Of a stretch of DNA of 64,000 bases, positions 7,693 to 15,892 are shown piece by piece. The position numbers and the translations under genes are program-made. Position 1 is the stretch's first letter. Each line of letters starts with the position of its first letter. The notes under the pieces were generated by a model. It did no database searches and was not told the origin of the DNA. It saw only the letters and a program-made list of their open reading frames with translations. The stretch is from the NCBI GenBank assembly GCA_020024285.1, contig JAHHTZ010000005.1:62001-126000 (forward strand), read 5' to 3'. Source of the stretch: Oscillospiraceae bacterium. Its GTDB lineage: Bacteria > Bacillota > Clostridia > Oscillospirales > Ruminococcaceae.

Positions 7693-8778
7693 ATGTCGAA
7701 CAGATTGTTTCAGGGAATTGTACACCAGATGCGTGATTCCATTGACCGAGTTATCGGCGTAGTTGATAGCTCTGCTGTCACGATTTCATGCAGCGATCTA
7801 ACCAGAATCGGTGAAACCAATGAATATCTGGTGCTGGATCTGGGTGAAAATACGGATATTTTTGTGCGTGACGGCTATACCTACAAGCCGTTTGGGACAA
7901 GAGAAAAACCCGATTACGCCGTTTTTGTGGAAGGCTCCGACGAGATGGCAGCAAAATTCTGCAATATTCTTTCCATCTCCTTCTCCAGCATCAAGCAGTA
8001 TTACGATGAAAAATACGATCGGAACAACTTTATCAAAAACGTCATTCTCGAAAATATCCTTCCGGGCGATATCTATGTAAAAGCGCGCGAGCTGCACTTC
8101 AACACCGATGTGACCCGCGTTGCGCTTTTGGTGCGCGTCGTTTCGGCAAACGATATTTCGGCGTTTGATGTCATCCAAAATCTCTTCCCGGACAAGCAGA
8201 AGGACTTTGTCTTCAACATCTCCGAAAAGGATATCGTCCTGATCAAGGAGGTAAAAGCAGGGATCAGCAGCAAGGACATCGAAAAGCTCGCGCGCTCCAT
8301 CGTCGATACCCTGGGCAGCGAGTTCTATACCCGCGTGGTTGTGGGCATCGGCACCATGGTTTCCGGCGTCAAGGAGCTGCCAAAATCCTTTAAGGAGGCA
8401 CAGGTCGCTCTGGAGGTGGGAAAGGTATTCGATACCGAAAAATCCATCGTCAGCTACAACAACCTCGGCATCGCGCGCCTGATTTACCAGCTGCCGACCA
8501 CGCTGTGCGAAATGTTCCTCAAGGAGGTCTTTAAGAAGGGCTCCATCGATTCCCTCGACAGGGAAACACTCTTCACCATCCAAAAGTTCTTTGAAAACAA
8601 CCTCAACGTTTCCGAAACCTCGAGAAAGCTGTTTGTACACCGCAATACGCTGGTGTACCGTTTGGAGAAGATCAAAAAGCTCACGGGGCTCGATCTGCGT
8701 GAATTTGACCACGCGATCGTCTTTAAGGTTGCTTTGATGGTGAAAAAATATCTGACAGCAAATCCTGTGAAATATTAA
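7693..8778 (+). CDS. PucR/CdaR-family transcriptional regulator
   Basis: The ATG at 7693 is preceded by GAGGGG with 7-base spacing, giving 361 residues; an upstream ATG at 7651 has no ribosome site. The C-terminus carries the PucR HTH_30 motif (about residues 295-345, LNVSETSRKLFVHRNTLVYR) with the following conserved LTGLDLREFDHA. The middle segment resembles the GGDEF-like sensory domain of CdaR regulators. Such proteins usually activate catabolic operons. Here it sits immediately before ftsEX, but a hairpin separates them and no catabolic target lies beside it. Confidence 0.82.
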   Translation: MSNRLFQGIVHQMRDSIDRVIGVVDSSAVTISCSDLTRIGETNEYLVLDLGENTDIFVRDGYTYKPFGTREKPDYAVFVEGSDEMAAKFCNILSISFSSIKQYYDEKYDRNNFIKNVILENILPGDIYVKARELHFNTDVTRVALLVRVVSANDISAFDVIQNLFPDKQKDFVFNISEKDIVLIKEVKAGISSKDIEKLARSIVDTLGSEFYTRVVVGIGTMVSGVKELPKSFKEAQVALEVGKVFDTEKSIVSYNNLGIARLIYQLPTTLCEMFLKEVFKKGSIDSLDRETLFTIQKFFENNLNVSETSRKLFVHRNTLVYRLEKIKKLTGLDLREFDHAIVFKVALMVKKYLTANPVKY

Positions 8779-8786
8779 AGAAAACA

Positions 8787-8817
8787 GGCAGCGTCCGCAC
8801 CCCGGTGCGGCGTTGCC
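8787..8817 (+). terminator. GC-rich hairpin between regulator and ftsE
   Basis: GGCAGCG-CCGCACC / GGTGCGG-CGTTGCC folds into a strong stem 9 bases after the stop. It lacks a real T run, so it may attenuate rather than end transcription into ftsE. Confidence 0.5.
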
Positions 8818-8856
8818 CGTTTGAGTGTACAAGGAAGATAAGGTGGGGGTTCTCTC

Positions 8857-9543
8857 GTGATTGAATTTACGAATGTATCCAAGGTCTATAAAAACGGGAC
8901 CGAGGCGTTAAAGGACGTCAACCTGAAAATCGACAAAGGAGAATTTGTCTTTGTGGTGGGACCATCCGGAGCGGGAAAAAGCACCTTCATCAAGCTGCTG
9001 CTTCGCGAAGAGGTGTGCACCAAAGGCTCCATCGAGGTCAATGGCTATGACCTCAACAAGATCAAGCGCAGACAGATCTCCCAGTTCCGCCGCTCATTGG
9101 GCGTCGTGTTTCAGGATTTTCGGCTGATTCCAAAAATGACAGTATATGACAACGTGGCATTTGCCCTTCGCGTGACAAATGTTGCAAACCGCTTCATTCG
9201 TCAGCGGGTGCCCTATATCCTCAATCTGGTGGGGCTTGCTGCCAAAGCAAGAAGCTATCCGGAGCAGCTCTCCGGCGGCGAGCAGCAGCGCGTGGCGCTG
9301 GCAAGGGCGCTTGTCAACAATCCGTCCCTTCTCATCGCGGACGAGCCAACCGGCAACATCGACCCGGAGCTCTCCCTTGAGATCCTCGAGCTGCTCAACG
9401 AAATCAACAAATGCGGTACAACGGTGGTCATGGTCACCCATGCCCACAATCTGGTGTCCCGGTTCGACCGCCGAGTGATCACGATCAACCACGGCAATAT
9501 TGTATCCGACGGAAGCGAATGGGGGTCGTTCTATGAAAGGTAG
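8857..9543 (+). CDS. ftsE: cell-division ABC ATPase FtsE
   Basis: A 228-residue ABC ATPase with Walker A GPSGAGKST (residues 35-43), Q-loop VVFQDFRL, signature LSGGEQQR (about 141-148), Walker B LLIADEPTG and H-loop VTHAH. With FtsX it forms a non-transporting complex at the division site that activates a peptidoglycan hydrolase outside the cell. The start is GTG at 8857 after GGTGGGGG. The last 11 bases overlap ftsX, indicating translational coupling, and the M23 hydrolase follows. Confidence 0.95.
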   Translation: MIEFTNVSKVYKNGTEALKDVNLKIDKGEFVFVVGPSGAGKSTFIKLLLREEVCTKGSIEVNGYDLNKIKRRQISQFRRSLGVVFQDFRLIPKMTVYDNVAFALRVTNVANRFIRQRVPYILNLVGLAAKARSYPEQLSGGEQQRVALARALVNNPSLLIADEPTGNIDPELSLEILELLNEINKCGTTVVMVTHAHNLVSRFDRRVITINHGNIVSDGSEWGSFYER

Positions 9544-10444
9544 CAGTTTTGGCTATCTGATGAAAACCGGTTTTACCAACATTTACAGCAATCGCCTGAT
9601 GTCTGTGGCATCCATCGGCGTATTGGTGGCGTGCCTGATGCTCATCGGCAGCGCCGCGCTGCTCTCGCTCAACGTGCGCAACATCGTGGGCGTTGCAGGG
9701 CAGGAAAACGAGGTCGTGGTCTTTTTGGAGGACGACCTTTCCGACCAGGAAGTGGAGGAAGTAGGGGTAAAGATCCATCAGCTCGATAACATCGAATCCG
9801 TCACCTATGTGTCCAAAGAGGAAGGACTCAAAATCGAGCAGGATAAGGAAAAATGGGGCGGACTGCTGGACGGACTGAGCGCGGAGGACAACCCGCTGCC
9901 CAACAGCTACCGCATCAAGCTCCTTGATATCACAGCGGACAAGCTGCTGAGCACCTGCGACGAGATCGCAAAGGTGGAGGGGATCGAGGATTACAATGCA
10001 CCGTATAAGGAAGCAACCATTTTGACCGACATCGAAAATGCGGTCACCTCCGTCGGGTTCATTGTAGTGATAATACTTATTGTAGTATCGGTGATGATTA
10101 TTGCAAATACCATCAAAATCACCGTCTATGCACGCAGCAAAGAGATTTACATTATGAAATTAGTAGGTGCAACCGACACCTTTATCCGCCTCCCGTTTAT
10201 CATCGAGGGCATCCTGATCGGGGTGCTTGCGGCTTTGATGGCATTCGGGCTGTTGTGGGGCGGCTATGCGTATGCCATCCAGATGGTGGCGGAAAACACG
10301 TCCAGCTGGCTGGAAATCGCAGCAGATAACCTGATCCAATTTGAAGATGTTGCATTGTTCATGCTGGGTACCTTCATGACGATGGGCGCCGGGATCGGCA
10401 TGGTGGGCAGTATCGTATTTGTCCGCAAGCATCTGAGAGTATAG
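9533..10444 (+). CDS. ftsX: cell-division membrane protein FtsX
   Basis: The ATG at 9533 (within the end of ftsE, after GGGGG) gives 303 residues. The layout is classic FtsX: a cytoplasmic N-terminus, one helix (about 23-45), an extracellular loop domain (about 50-165) and three C-terminal helices in the MacB/FtsX permease domain. The extracellular loop contacts the hydrolase activator, here almost certainly the M23 protein encoded next. An upstream in-frame extension to 9500 lies wholly inside ftsE and has no ribosome site. Confidence 0.94.
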   Translation: MKGSSFGYLMKTGFTNIYSNRLMSVASIGVLVACLMLIGSAALLSLNVRNIVGVAGQENEVVVFLEDDLSDQEVEEVGVKIHQLDNIESVTYVSKEEGLKIEQDKEKWGGLLDGLSAEDNPLPNSYRIKLLDITADKLLSTCDEIAKVEGIEDYNAPYKEATILTDIENAVTSVGFIVVIILIVVSVMIIANTIKITVYARSKEIYIMKLVGATDTFIRLPFIIEGILIGVLAALMAFGLLWGGYAYAIQMVAENTSSWLEIAADNLIQFEDVALFMLGTFMTMGAGIGMVGSIVFVRKHLRV

Positions 10445-10469
10445 GCACCGTCGGAAAGGAAGAAACAGG

Positions 10470-11756
10470 ATGAAAAAAACAACAAGAAGAGCGGCGCTGG
10501 CGCTGGTGCTGTGCGTCATGCTCCTCAGCGGCTCCGGGATGCCGGCGTATGCACACGGCACACACGGAACCAACCTCGACGCAACGCAGAGCTTCGGCGG
10601 GGGAAAAACCGACGAGGACACCCCCAAGACGCAGAACAACACGCCTGCTGACCCGCAGAAAAACAGCGACGCCGAAAACAAAGAGCGCCTTGAGGAGCTT
10701 CAGCAGATCAGCAAGGAGCTTGCCGACGAGCGCAAGAAGATCCAGCAGAGCATCAACAACGCAAAAAGCGAAAAGGAAAAGCAGGTCGCCATCAAAAATA
10801 CCCTTGACGGCAAGCTCAACAATGCTGTAGCACAGATCGGCGTGCTGGACGAAAAGGTGGTCCTGCTCAAGGATCAGATCCAGCTGACCGAGGAGCGCAT
10901 CAGGGAGCTTCAGCAGTCCATCGAGGAGAACTACCAGCTCTTTTTGGAGCGCGTGCGCGCGTCGTATATGTACGGCGACATCAAGCCGATCTCCGTTGTG
11001 CTGGGAGCCGATAACTATTACGATTCCCTTGTTTCGATGAAAACGATCGAGAGCGTTGCCGATCACGACAACGAGCTGATCCGCTCGCTCAACGAGGACA
11101 AGGAGGAAGTGGAGCAGGCGCTTGCCGAGCTGGAGGACAACAAGAAGGAGCTGGAAACCTCCATCAATCAGCTCGAGGAAGAAAAGGCGAACTTCCAGAA
11201 AGATATTGCAAATACACAGAATAAAATCGCAGACATTGCACTGCTGGAGAAGGAGTTCCTCTCCGACCTTGCCGCAAACCAGAAGAAGAGCAAGGAACTT
11301 CAGGCAGAAATGGATGCCATCTTTGCACAGATCAACAGCCAGGGCGAATACGTCGGCGGCGTGATGATGTGGCCGCTTCCGGGCTATTCCACCATCTCCT
11401 CGTACTACGGTCCGCGCTGGAACGGCAAGGACTTCCATACAGGGCTTGACATCACCGGCTCCGGCGTCAACGGGCAGACCATCGTGGCGGCAAACTCCGG
11501 TACGGTGGCGAAGGTGAATACCGCAGTCGTTCCGGGCAAGGGCTACGGAAAATATGTGATGATCGACCACGGCGGCGGCATGGTTTCCCTGTACGGACAT
11601 TGCAGTGCCATCCTCGTTTCCGAGGGGCAGACCGTGGCGAAGGGTTCCCCAATCGCAAAGGTCGGCTCCACCGGATGGTCCACCGGTCCGCACCTGCACT
11701 TTGAGGTGCGCAAAAACAACCAGCACGTAAATCCCCTTCAGTATCTGAAGGGTTAA
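10470..11756 (+). CDS. EnvC/PcsB-like M23 peptidoglycan hydrolase or activator
   Basis: A 428-residue exported protein. Residues 1-27 form a signal peptide ending near AYA. About residues 70-280 are long coiled coil rich in Glu, Lys and Gln. The C-terminal LytM/M23 domain (about 295-425) has the metal-site motifs HTGLD and HLHFE and a GHC histidine, so it looks catalytically intact. FtsEX partners (EnvC, PcsB, or the CwlO group) have exactly this coiled-coil plus hydrolase layout, and the gene follows ftsX by 25 bases. It should cleave cross-links during septation or elongation. Confidence 0.9.
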   Translation: MKKTTRRAALALVLCVMLLSGSGMPAYAHGTHGTNLDATQSFGGGKTDEDTPKTQNNTPADPQKNSDAENKERLEELQQISKELADERKKIQQSINNAKSEKEKQVAIKNTLDGKLNNAVAQIGVLDEKVVLLKDQIQLTEERIRELQQSIEENYQLFLERVRASYMYGDIKPISVVLGADNYYDSLVSMKTIESVADHDNELIRSLNEDKEEVEQALAELEDNKKELETSINQLEEEKANFQKDIANTQNKIADIALLEKEFLSDLAANQKKSKELQAEMDAIFAQINSQGEYVGGVMMWPLPGYSTISSYYGPRWNGKDFHTGLDITGSGVNGQTIVAANSGTVAKVNTAVVPGKGYGKYVMIDHGGGMVSLYGHCSAILVSEGQTVAKGSPIAKVGSTGWSTGPHLHFEVRKNNQHVNPLQYLKG

Positions 11757-11810
11757 GGGTACAAAGGCTTCGGAACATTCAAAACCGCCGAACAGAAAGG
11801 ACGGATCACT

Positions 11811-12188
11811 ATGAAGATGACAAAATTGGCAGCCCTCCTCATGGCGCTGAGTCTTTCCGGATGCGCTGCAAAAATCGGTCAGAACGACGGGATCAACGCA
11901 GGGATGCAGCAGGCGTATGACCTCAGCGTAGAGGCAGAAGCCTATACGCAGCAGCTGTTTGAATCAATGCTTGCGGAAAAAGGCATCACCGAGTACCAGA
12001 TCGAACAGACATCCGGCGGCTTTATCACGGACGATCCGCCCGTCTTTATTACAGGCTATCGCTACACCCACGACGGAAAAGAAGCGGTGTATGGATATAA
12101 GCTGAGTCTGAATGAGGACGGAAAGACGTTCACTGTGTTGGAAGAAAGCGAAGAGGCAGGGGAATTTGTCGTGGGTCACGCCCAATAG
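11811..12188 (+). CDS. small lipoprotein
   Basis: A 125-residue protein with a lipoprotein signal ending in the lipobox LSGC (Cys at about residue 18). The mature part is acidic and has a beta-rich second half (FITGYRYTHDGKEAVYGYKL). It follows the M23 gene by 54 bases and ends at a strong terminator, so it is probably the last gene of the ftsEX transcript. No known family is recognised. Confidence 0.75.
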   Translation: MKMTKLAALLMALSLSGCAAKIGQNDGINAGMQQAYDLSVEAEAYTQQLFESMLAEKGITEYQIEQTSGGFITDDPPVFITGYRYTHDGKEAVYGYKLSLNEDGKTFTVLEESEEAGEFVVGHAQ

Positions 12189-12216
12189 AACAAAACATCC
12201 GATTCCCCAAAGCAGC

Positions 12217-12253
12217 AAAGGGAGCGCATCGAACAGCGATGCGCTCCCTTTTT
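12217..12253 (+). terminator. intrinsic terminator
   Basis: AAAGGGAGCGCATCG / CGATGCGCTCCCTTTTT, a perfect 15-bp stem with a 5-base loop and T run. It serves the ftsEX-hydrolase-lipoprotein unit and probably the convergent zinc-ribbon gene. Confidence 0.92.
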
Positions 12254-12272
12254 GGGATAAGAACGGAAAACA

Positions 12273-12470
12273 TCAGGAAGAAATGCGGGAGCGCGGGACC
12301 TGCGCGTGAAAATCGCAGTGCGAGCAGATGGCGGCACACGTCCTGCCGTGCCGGGACGTGACAGAAATGGGCTGACCGCAGACGGGGCAGCGCAGCGTAT
12401 CCGTATCGGAAGAAGAGCAGCTGAGCTGGTGCAAAAAGGCTGCGACCTGCGGATGATGTTTTAGATTCAT
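12273..12470 (-). CDS. small zinc-ribbon protein
   Basis: The start at 12470 follows AGGAGGTCC by 8 bases; the frame is open further upstream without a site. The 65-residue product has CPVCG and CSHC pairs spaced like a single zinc ribbon, with a short helical N-terminus. It has an extended TGC-TATAAT -10 box upstream on its strand near 12520. Such tiny ribbons may be regulators or RNA-binding proteins; the role is unknown. Confidence 0.65.
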   Translation of the reverse strand: MNLKHHPQVAAFLHQLSCSSSDTDTLRCPVCGQPISVTSRHGRTCAAICSHCDFHAQVPRSRISS

Positions 12471-12580
12471 AACAAAGGACCTCCTGTATCTCAATCAAAT
12501 TTATCACACAAAGAGCGATTATAGCATGGTATAAGGATAAATTATGTCAAACGAAGCAGAATTATTCTCAGTCTATGTGA

Positions 12581-12609
12581 TTTACACACCTTCTGTGCTG
12601 TGCTATACT
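12581..12609 (+). promoter_or_regulatory. sigma-A promoter of a 39-residue ORF
   Basis: TTTACA (12581-12586), 17-base spacer, TATACT (12604-12609), ending 32 bases before the ATG at 12642. Confidence 0.65.
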
Positions 12610-12641
12610 GAAAAAAACTCAGAAGAAAGGAAGGCGAAACG

Positions 12642-12761
12642 ATGAAAGCATGCCGCGGACTGAATATTGCAGGATTTGTGCTGGGCGTTGTGGGAGCAGT
12701 GACCTCCGTCACAGGGCTCACCTTTTCCGTCATCAGTTTTCTCAGAAGAAAACATTCTTAG
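12642..12761 (+). CDS. 39-residue single-helix membrane peptide
   Basis: The ORF has a good promoter, a GAAAGGAAGG ribosome site 7 bases before the ATG and a terminator just after the stop, so it looks like a real monocistronic unit. The peptide is a single glycine/valine-rich membrane helix flanked by MKACR and RRKHS. Peptides like this can act as small regulators of membrane proteins or as type I toxin-like peptides; no antisense RNA is evident. Confidence 0.55.
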   Translation: MKACRGLNIAGFVLGVVGAVTSVTGLTFSVISFLRRKHS

Positions 12762-12774
12762 CTCAAAAAAATGC

Positions 12775-12814
12775 AGGAGGGACTGTTTCCCGTGGGAAAC
12801 AGCCCCTCTTTTTT
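12775..12814 (+). terminator. intrinsic terminator
   Basis: GAGGG-CTGTTTCCC / GGGAAACAG-CCCTC followed by six T, directly after the 39-residue ORF. Confidence 0.85.
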
Positions 12815-12878
12815 CATTTTGGGGGAGAGAATGCGTTTTTATGGCAGCCTGCCCTCATGCACACAAGCGGTACATCCT

Positions 12879-12886
12879 CATACTCT
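12879..12886 (+). promoter_or_regulatory. candidate sigma-E -10 element of cotJ operon
   Basis: CATACTCT matches 7 of 8 positions of the sigma-E -10 consensus (CATACAMT) and lies 50 bases before cotJA. An ATG-type -35 lies about 19 bases upstream, slightly far. B. subtilis cotJ is known to be sigma-E dependent; the assignment here is inference. Confidence 0.35.
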
Positions 12887-12935
12887 GAAACTATGGAGCT
12901 TCTCCATCAAATCAATTTGGAAGGAGTCAGAAACA

Positions 12936-13127
12936 ATGGAAGAAATGCGGATCTTCGATTCGGGATGCAGCGTGTTTACAAAGCAGCCCATCTCGCTTGC
13001 AATGGCATACATTGCAATGCAGCAGTGGAACAGCCTCTATCCCGCCGAGCTTGGCATGGAGCGGGGAACCATCTTTGCACAGCTTGACAAACCATTCATC
13101 GGAGAGGAGGCAGCTCCCCGTGATTAA
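12936..13127 (+). CDS. cotJA: spore coat protein CotJA
   Basis: A 63-residue protein matching CotJA. Key segments are LAMAYIAMQQWNSLYP and ERGTIFAQLDKPF, the family signature where an aromatic-rich helix is followed by GTIFxxLDKPF. AAGGAG lies 8 bases before the ATG. The frame is open further upstream, but that part crosses the preceding terminator. CotJA is needed for assembly of the CotJ complex into the spore coat in the mother cell. It is the first gene of cotJABC and overlaps cotJB by 8 bases. Confidence 0.9.
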   Translation: MEEMRIFDSGCSVFTKQPISLAMAYIAMQQWNSLYPAELGMERGTIFAQLDKPFIGEEAAPRD

Positions 13128-13386
13128 AGAAAATATGAGCCGTCAGGAGCTGATGCGTCAGCTTCAAATCGCATCCTTTGCCGTACACGAGGCAAACCTG
13201 TTCCTCGATACTCACCCGACCAATAAGGAGGGCATCGCATACTTTAATAAATACAACAAGCTCAAGGAGGAGCTGACCGAGGAGCTGACGGAGCGCTTTG
13301 GACCGGTGAACCTCAATCAGTATGAGGTAACGGGGGAAACGTGGGACTGGGTCGCAGGACCATGGCCATGGGAAAGGGAGGAATAG
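13120..13386 (+). CDS. cotJB: spore coat protein CotJB
   Basis: The start GTG at 13120 follows GAGGAGG by 9 bases and overlaps the cotJA stop; ATG at 13135 is the alternative. The 88-residue product matches CotJB: LMRQLQIASFAVHEANLFLDTHP, KYNKLKEELTEELTERFGP and the C-terminal W-rich WDWVAGPWPWE. It is a small helical coat-associated protein that works with CotJA and CotJC. Confidence 0.92.
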   Translation: MIKENMSRQELMRQLQIASFAVHEANLFLDTHPTNKEGIAYFNKYNKLKEELTEELTERFGPVNLNQYEVTGETWDWVAGPWPWEREE

Positions 13387-13389
13387 AAC

Positions 13390-13611
13390 ATGTGGAGTTA
13401 TGATAAAAAGCTGCAATATCCTGTCAAGATCACACGACCAAACCCCGCAATGGCAAAGCTCATCATGACGCAGTTCGGCGGTCCGGACGGGGAGCTTGGT
13501 GCGGCAACGCGCTATCTCAGCCAGCGCTACACGATGCCCTACAACGAGGTAAAGGGTCTGCTCACCGATATCGGAACAGAAGAACTGGCGCAGCAAAGCT
13601 ATACACTATAG
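13390..13611 (+). pseudogene. cotJC: cotJC 5' part, interrupted by the prophage
   Basis: CotJC is a manganese-catalase-like spore coat protein. Residues 1-67 are intact (YDKKLQYPVKITRPNPA, GGPDGELGAATRYLSQRYT, GLLTDIGTEELA). The frame then enters phage DNA, where six residues (QQSYTL) replace the remaining two thirds. The break falls in the TEELAH metal-ligand motif, so the His ligand is lost in this form. The remainder begins at 58995 in the same frame. Precise recombination between the two 17-bp cores would give 627 bp, encoding 208 residues. GGGAGGAATAG precedes the ATG. Confidence 0.93.
13576..13592 (+). repeat. attL core, 17-bp direct repeat
   Basis: ACAGAAGAACTGGCGCA occurs here and again at 58995-59011, at the exact points where cotJC homology stops and resumes. 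Flanking bases differ (A before and G after on the left; C before and T after on the right). The core encodes TEELA plus two bases of the next codon. Confidence 0.95.
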
Positions 13612-15228
13612 CTTCAGCTTCACGTCGATGTGGATCGGGGACATCTCCCAGTTGGCACCGACATGGAGCTTTTGACCTGCTCCGGCGGTGGAGCGGGTCA
13701 GAAGCTCACCCTTTTCGCGGTAGTAATCGATGCGCTCGATGCAGGTCTTGAGGAGCCGGTTTTTCTGTGCCGGAGATTCGTTCGGATTTTCGAGGGCAGA
13801 AAGCGCATCCCGAAAGCGCACCAGCCGCTCCTCGTATTCCTCGACGGACGGGAGAAGCTTTTTCGCCGTTTCGATGGCTTCCTCCGTGCGGCGGATGTCC
13901 GCCAGCACCTTTTCGTTGAGCTGCTCGAAAATCTCCTTGGGCATCCCTTCCTCCGAGTATTTTTCCCACTGGCTGACTTCCTTCTTCCGAAGCTCCGAAA
14001 TCTTCTGCTCCAGCCGTTTGATCTGGATGAGGTTCATCTGCCGAAGTTCGTCGTCGGAGCGCTTGATCTCAAGCTCGAAGTCGAGGATGCTCTGCCGCAG
14101 GACCTCCTCGACACGTTCGACCATTTCGTCATAGGTACACGACGGAACATGACAGAAGGACTGTCCGCCGCACAGCAGGCGAGGAGCGGAACGCTCACGC
14201 CCGTTTTTATCCTTGTAGATGCGCAGCGTCATGGCTTTGCCGCAGCTGCAATATAAAAGACCCGACAGAGGGTTTCGCAGCTCCTTTGTGCTTTGAACTC
14301 TCGGACAGGTCCCGTAGCGCTCGGCGGCAGCCTGAAAAAGCTCCTGCGAAATGATTGCCTCATGCTTTCCCTCGTAGATGAGCAGATCCTCCGCCGCTGC
14401 CTGCGGACGCTTCTTGACGACCTCGCCGTTTTCCACAACAGTGACGGTTTTGCGCCCGTTCCAACGGACCTTTCCGGTGTAGTGGACGTTGCGCAGCATC
14501 GAGCGGATGCTGTTCTGTGTCCAGTATTTTCCGTGCAGGGGATGGATATTCAGCTCGTTGAGGCGGTGGGCGATGTTGGTGGTGCCCATATTCTGATGGA
14601 CGTACAGCTCGAACACCATCCGAACCACCTGCGCCTGCTCCTCGTTGATCTTGAGAGTGGGGCATTTCTTTTTCCCGTCGAGGACGGTCGCCTTGTCGTA
14701 GCCGTAGGGCGGCGTGTTGCCGACGAAGTTCCCCTGCTGTAAGGACAGGAGCCTTCCTCTGCCCATGATCTTTTTGAGGTATTCGAGAAATTCATTGCCG
14801 CGCTTGAGCTCTCGCTCGAAGAAATCTCGATCGTATTCGTCACTCAGATCATACGCCTTCATCGGCGTGATGACGATGGTGTTGGTGTAGCGCAGGAGCT
14901 TCATGAGCCTTCCTGCATCTTCGAGATCCCCACGGGACAGACGCTGCACCTCCACCACAAGCACCGCCTTGTATTGGGGGGACTCCACCTTCGCGAGCAG
15001 CCTGCAAATTTCGGGGCGGTCGTCGATGGTTTCACCGGACACGACTTCACGGTATTTGTTCTGATCGGGGACGCGTGCGCCGAGGTTTTTTTCCGCCCAT
15101 TCATCGAGCATGGACTCGTGCCGTGACAGCACTTCTGCCACTGTGAGGTTGGGATCATCGGAGCGGGATTTTCGCAGATATACAAGCACCTCATCGGGTG
15201 CAAAGTTTAATTCCAAGGGTTTGTACAT
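13606..15228 (-). CDS. large serine recombinase (integrase/excisionase)
   Basis: The start at 15228 follows AAGGTGG, giving 540 residues. The N-terminal resolvase domain has YLRKSRSDD with the nucleophile Ser at about residue 21 and the conserved RLSRGD. The recombinase domain (about 175-300) includes NTPPYGYDK. A zinc ribbon follows (CSCGKAM with CGG and CHVPSC, about 345-385), then a coiled coil (about 395-480) that controls directionality in this family. The gene ends 14 bp from the attL core, the usual place for a serine integrase. It should join attP and attB and, with a partner factor, excise the element from cotJC. It is convergent with truncated cotJC. Confidence 0.95.
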   Translation of the reverse strand: MYKPLELNFAPDEVLVYLRKSRSDDPNLTVAEVLSRHESMLDEWAEKNLGARVPDQNKYREVVSGETIDDRPEICRLLAKVESPQYKAVLVVEVQRLSRGDLEDAGRLMKLLRYTNTIVITPMKAYDLSDEYDRDFFERELKRGNEFLEYLKKIMGRGRLLSLQQGNFVGNTPPYGYDKATVLDGKKKCPTLKINEEQAQVVRMVFELYVHQNMGTTNIAHRLNELNIHPLHGKYWTQNSIRSMLRNVHYTGKVRWNGRKTVTVVENGEVVKKRPQAAAEDLLIYEGKHEAIISQELFQAAAERYGTCPRVQSTKELRNPLSGLLYCSCGKAMTLRIYKDKNGRERSAPRLLCGGQSFCHVPSCTYDEMVERVEEVLRQSILDFELEIKRSDDELRQMNLIQIKRLEQKISELRKKEVSQWEKYSEEGMPKEIFEQLNEKVLADIRRTEEAIETAKKLLPSVEEYEERLVRFRDALSALENPNESPAQKNRLLKTCIERIDYYREKGELLTRSTAGAGQKLHVGANWEMSPIHIDVKLKL

Positions 15229-15290
15229 AGTTAGACCACCTTTCTGAGTATGCGGTTGCAAGCCTACTAAAAAAGTGATATAATACTATG

Positions 15291-15376
15291 TGCGAAGACA
15301 GTATTACTTGCTTTATTTAGTAAGTAGCTGAGAAAAAGGTCCTCATTCCTGTTGGCGCAGGAGCGGGGGCTTTTTT
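15291..15376 (+). ncRNA. putative small RNA A (promoter-hairpin module)
   Basis: TTGCAA (15256-15261), a 17-base spacer and TATAAT (15279-15284) would start a transcript near 15291. A GTCCTCATTCCTG / CAGGAGCGGGGGC stem (15339-15370) with six T then ends it after about 86 nt. No ORF lies inside. It is divergent from the recombinase and has the same layout as two further modules at 15769 and 16728. The hairpin may simply be a bidirectional terminator for the gene ending at 15405. Confidence 0.45.
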
Positions 15377-15404
15377 ATTTTGTTTGCTTTATAGGCTGAT
15401 ACCA

Positions 15405-15710
15405 TTAATCTGCAAAATGTGTGTGTTTGGTTTTCCATTTTTTCAGGGCAATGCTAACCCAGAATCCATAGATACCAAATGTGATAATAGTAAGTAAAAA
15501 CCATTTGACCCAGTTTCCAAAAAGCTGAGCGGCGGTTCCATCAAAGGACAGACGATGACCATTCACAACGGTATGTCTGGTTTCCCAGCTGTAAACCATG
15601 CACACAGCCCAAGGATAACAGATACCCAAGGTACAGATCGTGATGAGTACACCCAGCAGATGCCATCCAATCAGCTGCAGCAAGCCGCCGTCAAAATAAG
15701 ATTCGTTCAT
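15405..15710 (-). CDS. small membrane protein, DUF898/YjgN-like
   Basis: A 101-residue protein with two long hydrophobic segments (about 10-40 and 68-88), each ending in a GICYPW or GIYGFW motif, and a central NGHRLSFDGTAAQLFGNW segment. This NGxxLxFDGT signature and the two-helix repeat resemble the DUF898 (YjgN) membrane family, here reduced to one unit. AGGAGG lies 9 bases before the start. Function is unknown. As it sits between recombinase and repressor it may be a lysogenic conversion gene. Confidence 0.65.
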   Translation of the reverse strand: MNESYFDGGLLQLIGWHLLGVLITICTLGICYPWAVCMVYSWETRHTVVNGHRLSFDGTAAQLFGNWVKWFLLTIITFGIYGFWVSIALKKWKTKHTHFAD

Positions 15711-15768
15711 TTCTCAAGTCCTCCTTAAATCGACAATATTCTACATTAGAATATCATATAATATTTTT

Positions 15769-15839
15769 ATCGAGGAAATAGGACAAAAATTTCCGACATC
15801 GACCGCTTTCAGGGGTAGGAGCCTGAGAGCGGTTTTTTT
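15769..15839 (+). ncRNA. putative small RNA B (duplicate of RNA C)
   Basis: A TATAAT at 15757-15762 (weak -35) precedes about 70 nt ending in the hairpin ACCGCTTTCAGG / CCTGAGAGCGGT (15802-15833) and a seven-T run. Apart from a few substitutions this stretch, from GAGGAAATAGGAC through the T run, repeats at 16731-16799. It contains a ribosome-site-like GAGGAAAT but no following ORF. A second hairpin ending in CTTTTTATTT (to about 15895) probably terminates the convergent gene. Confidence 0.45.
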
Positions 15840-15892
15840 ATGGCTGTTGGCGTTCGCCGTCCGGTGCTGGTAACGCCGGGCGACCTTTTTAT

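Noticed and set aside
10374..11726. 450-residue minus-strand ORF
   Set aside because: It is the antisense shadow of ftsX and the M23 gene, which have signal peptide, coiled coil and catalytic motifs.
15262..15310. Sigma-E or sigma-K promoter upstream of the recombinase
   Set aside because: CATAGTAT resembles a sigma-E -10, but the only ATA-type -35 elements lie 11 or 23 bases away instead of about 16-18. Sporulation control of the recombinase is therefore not supported by sequence.
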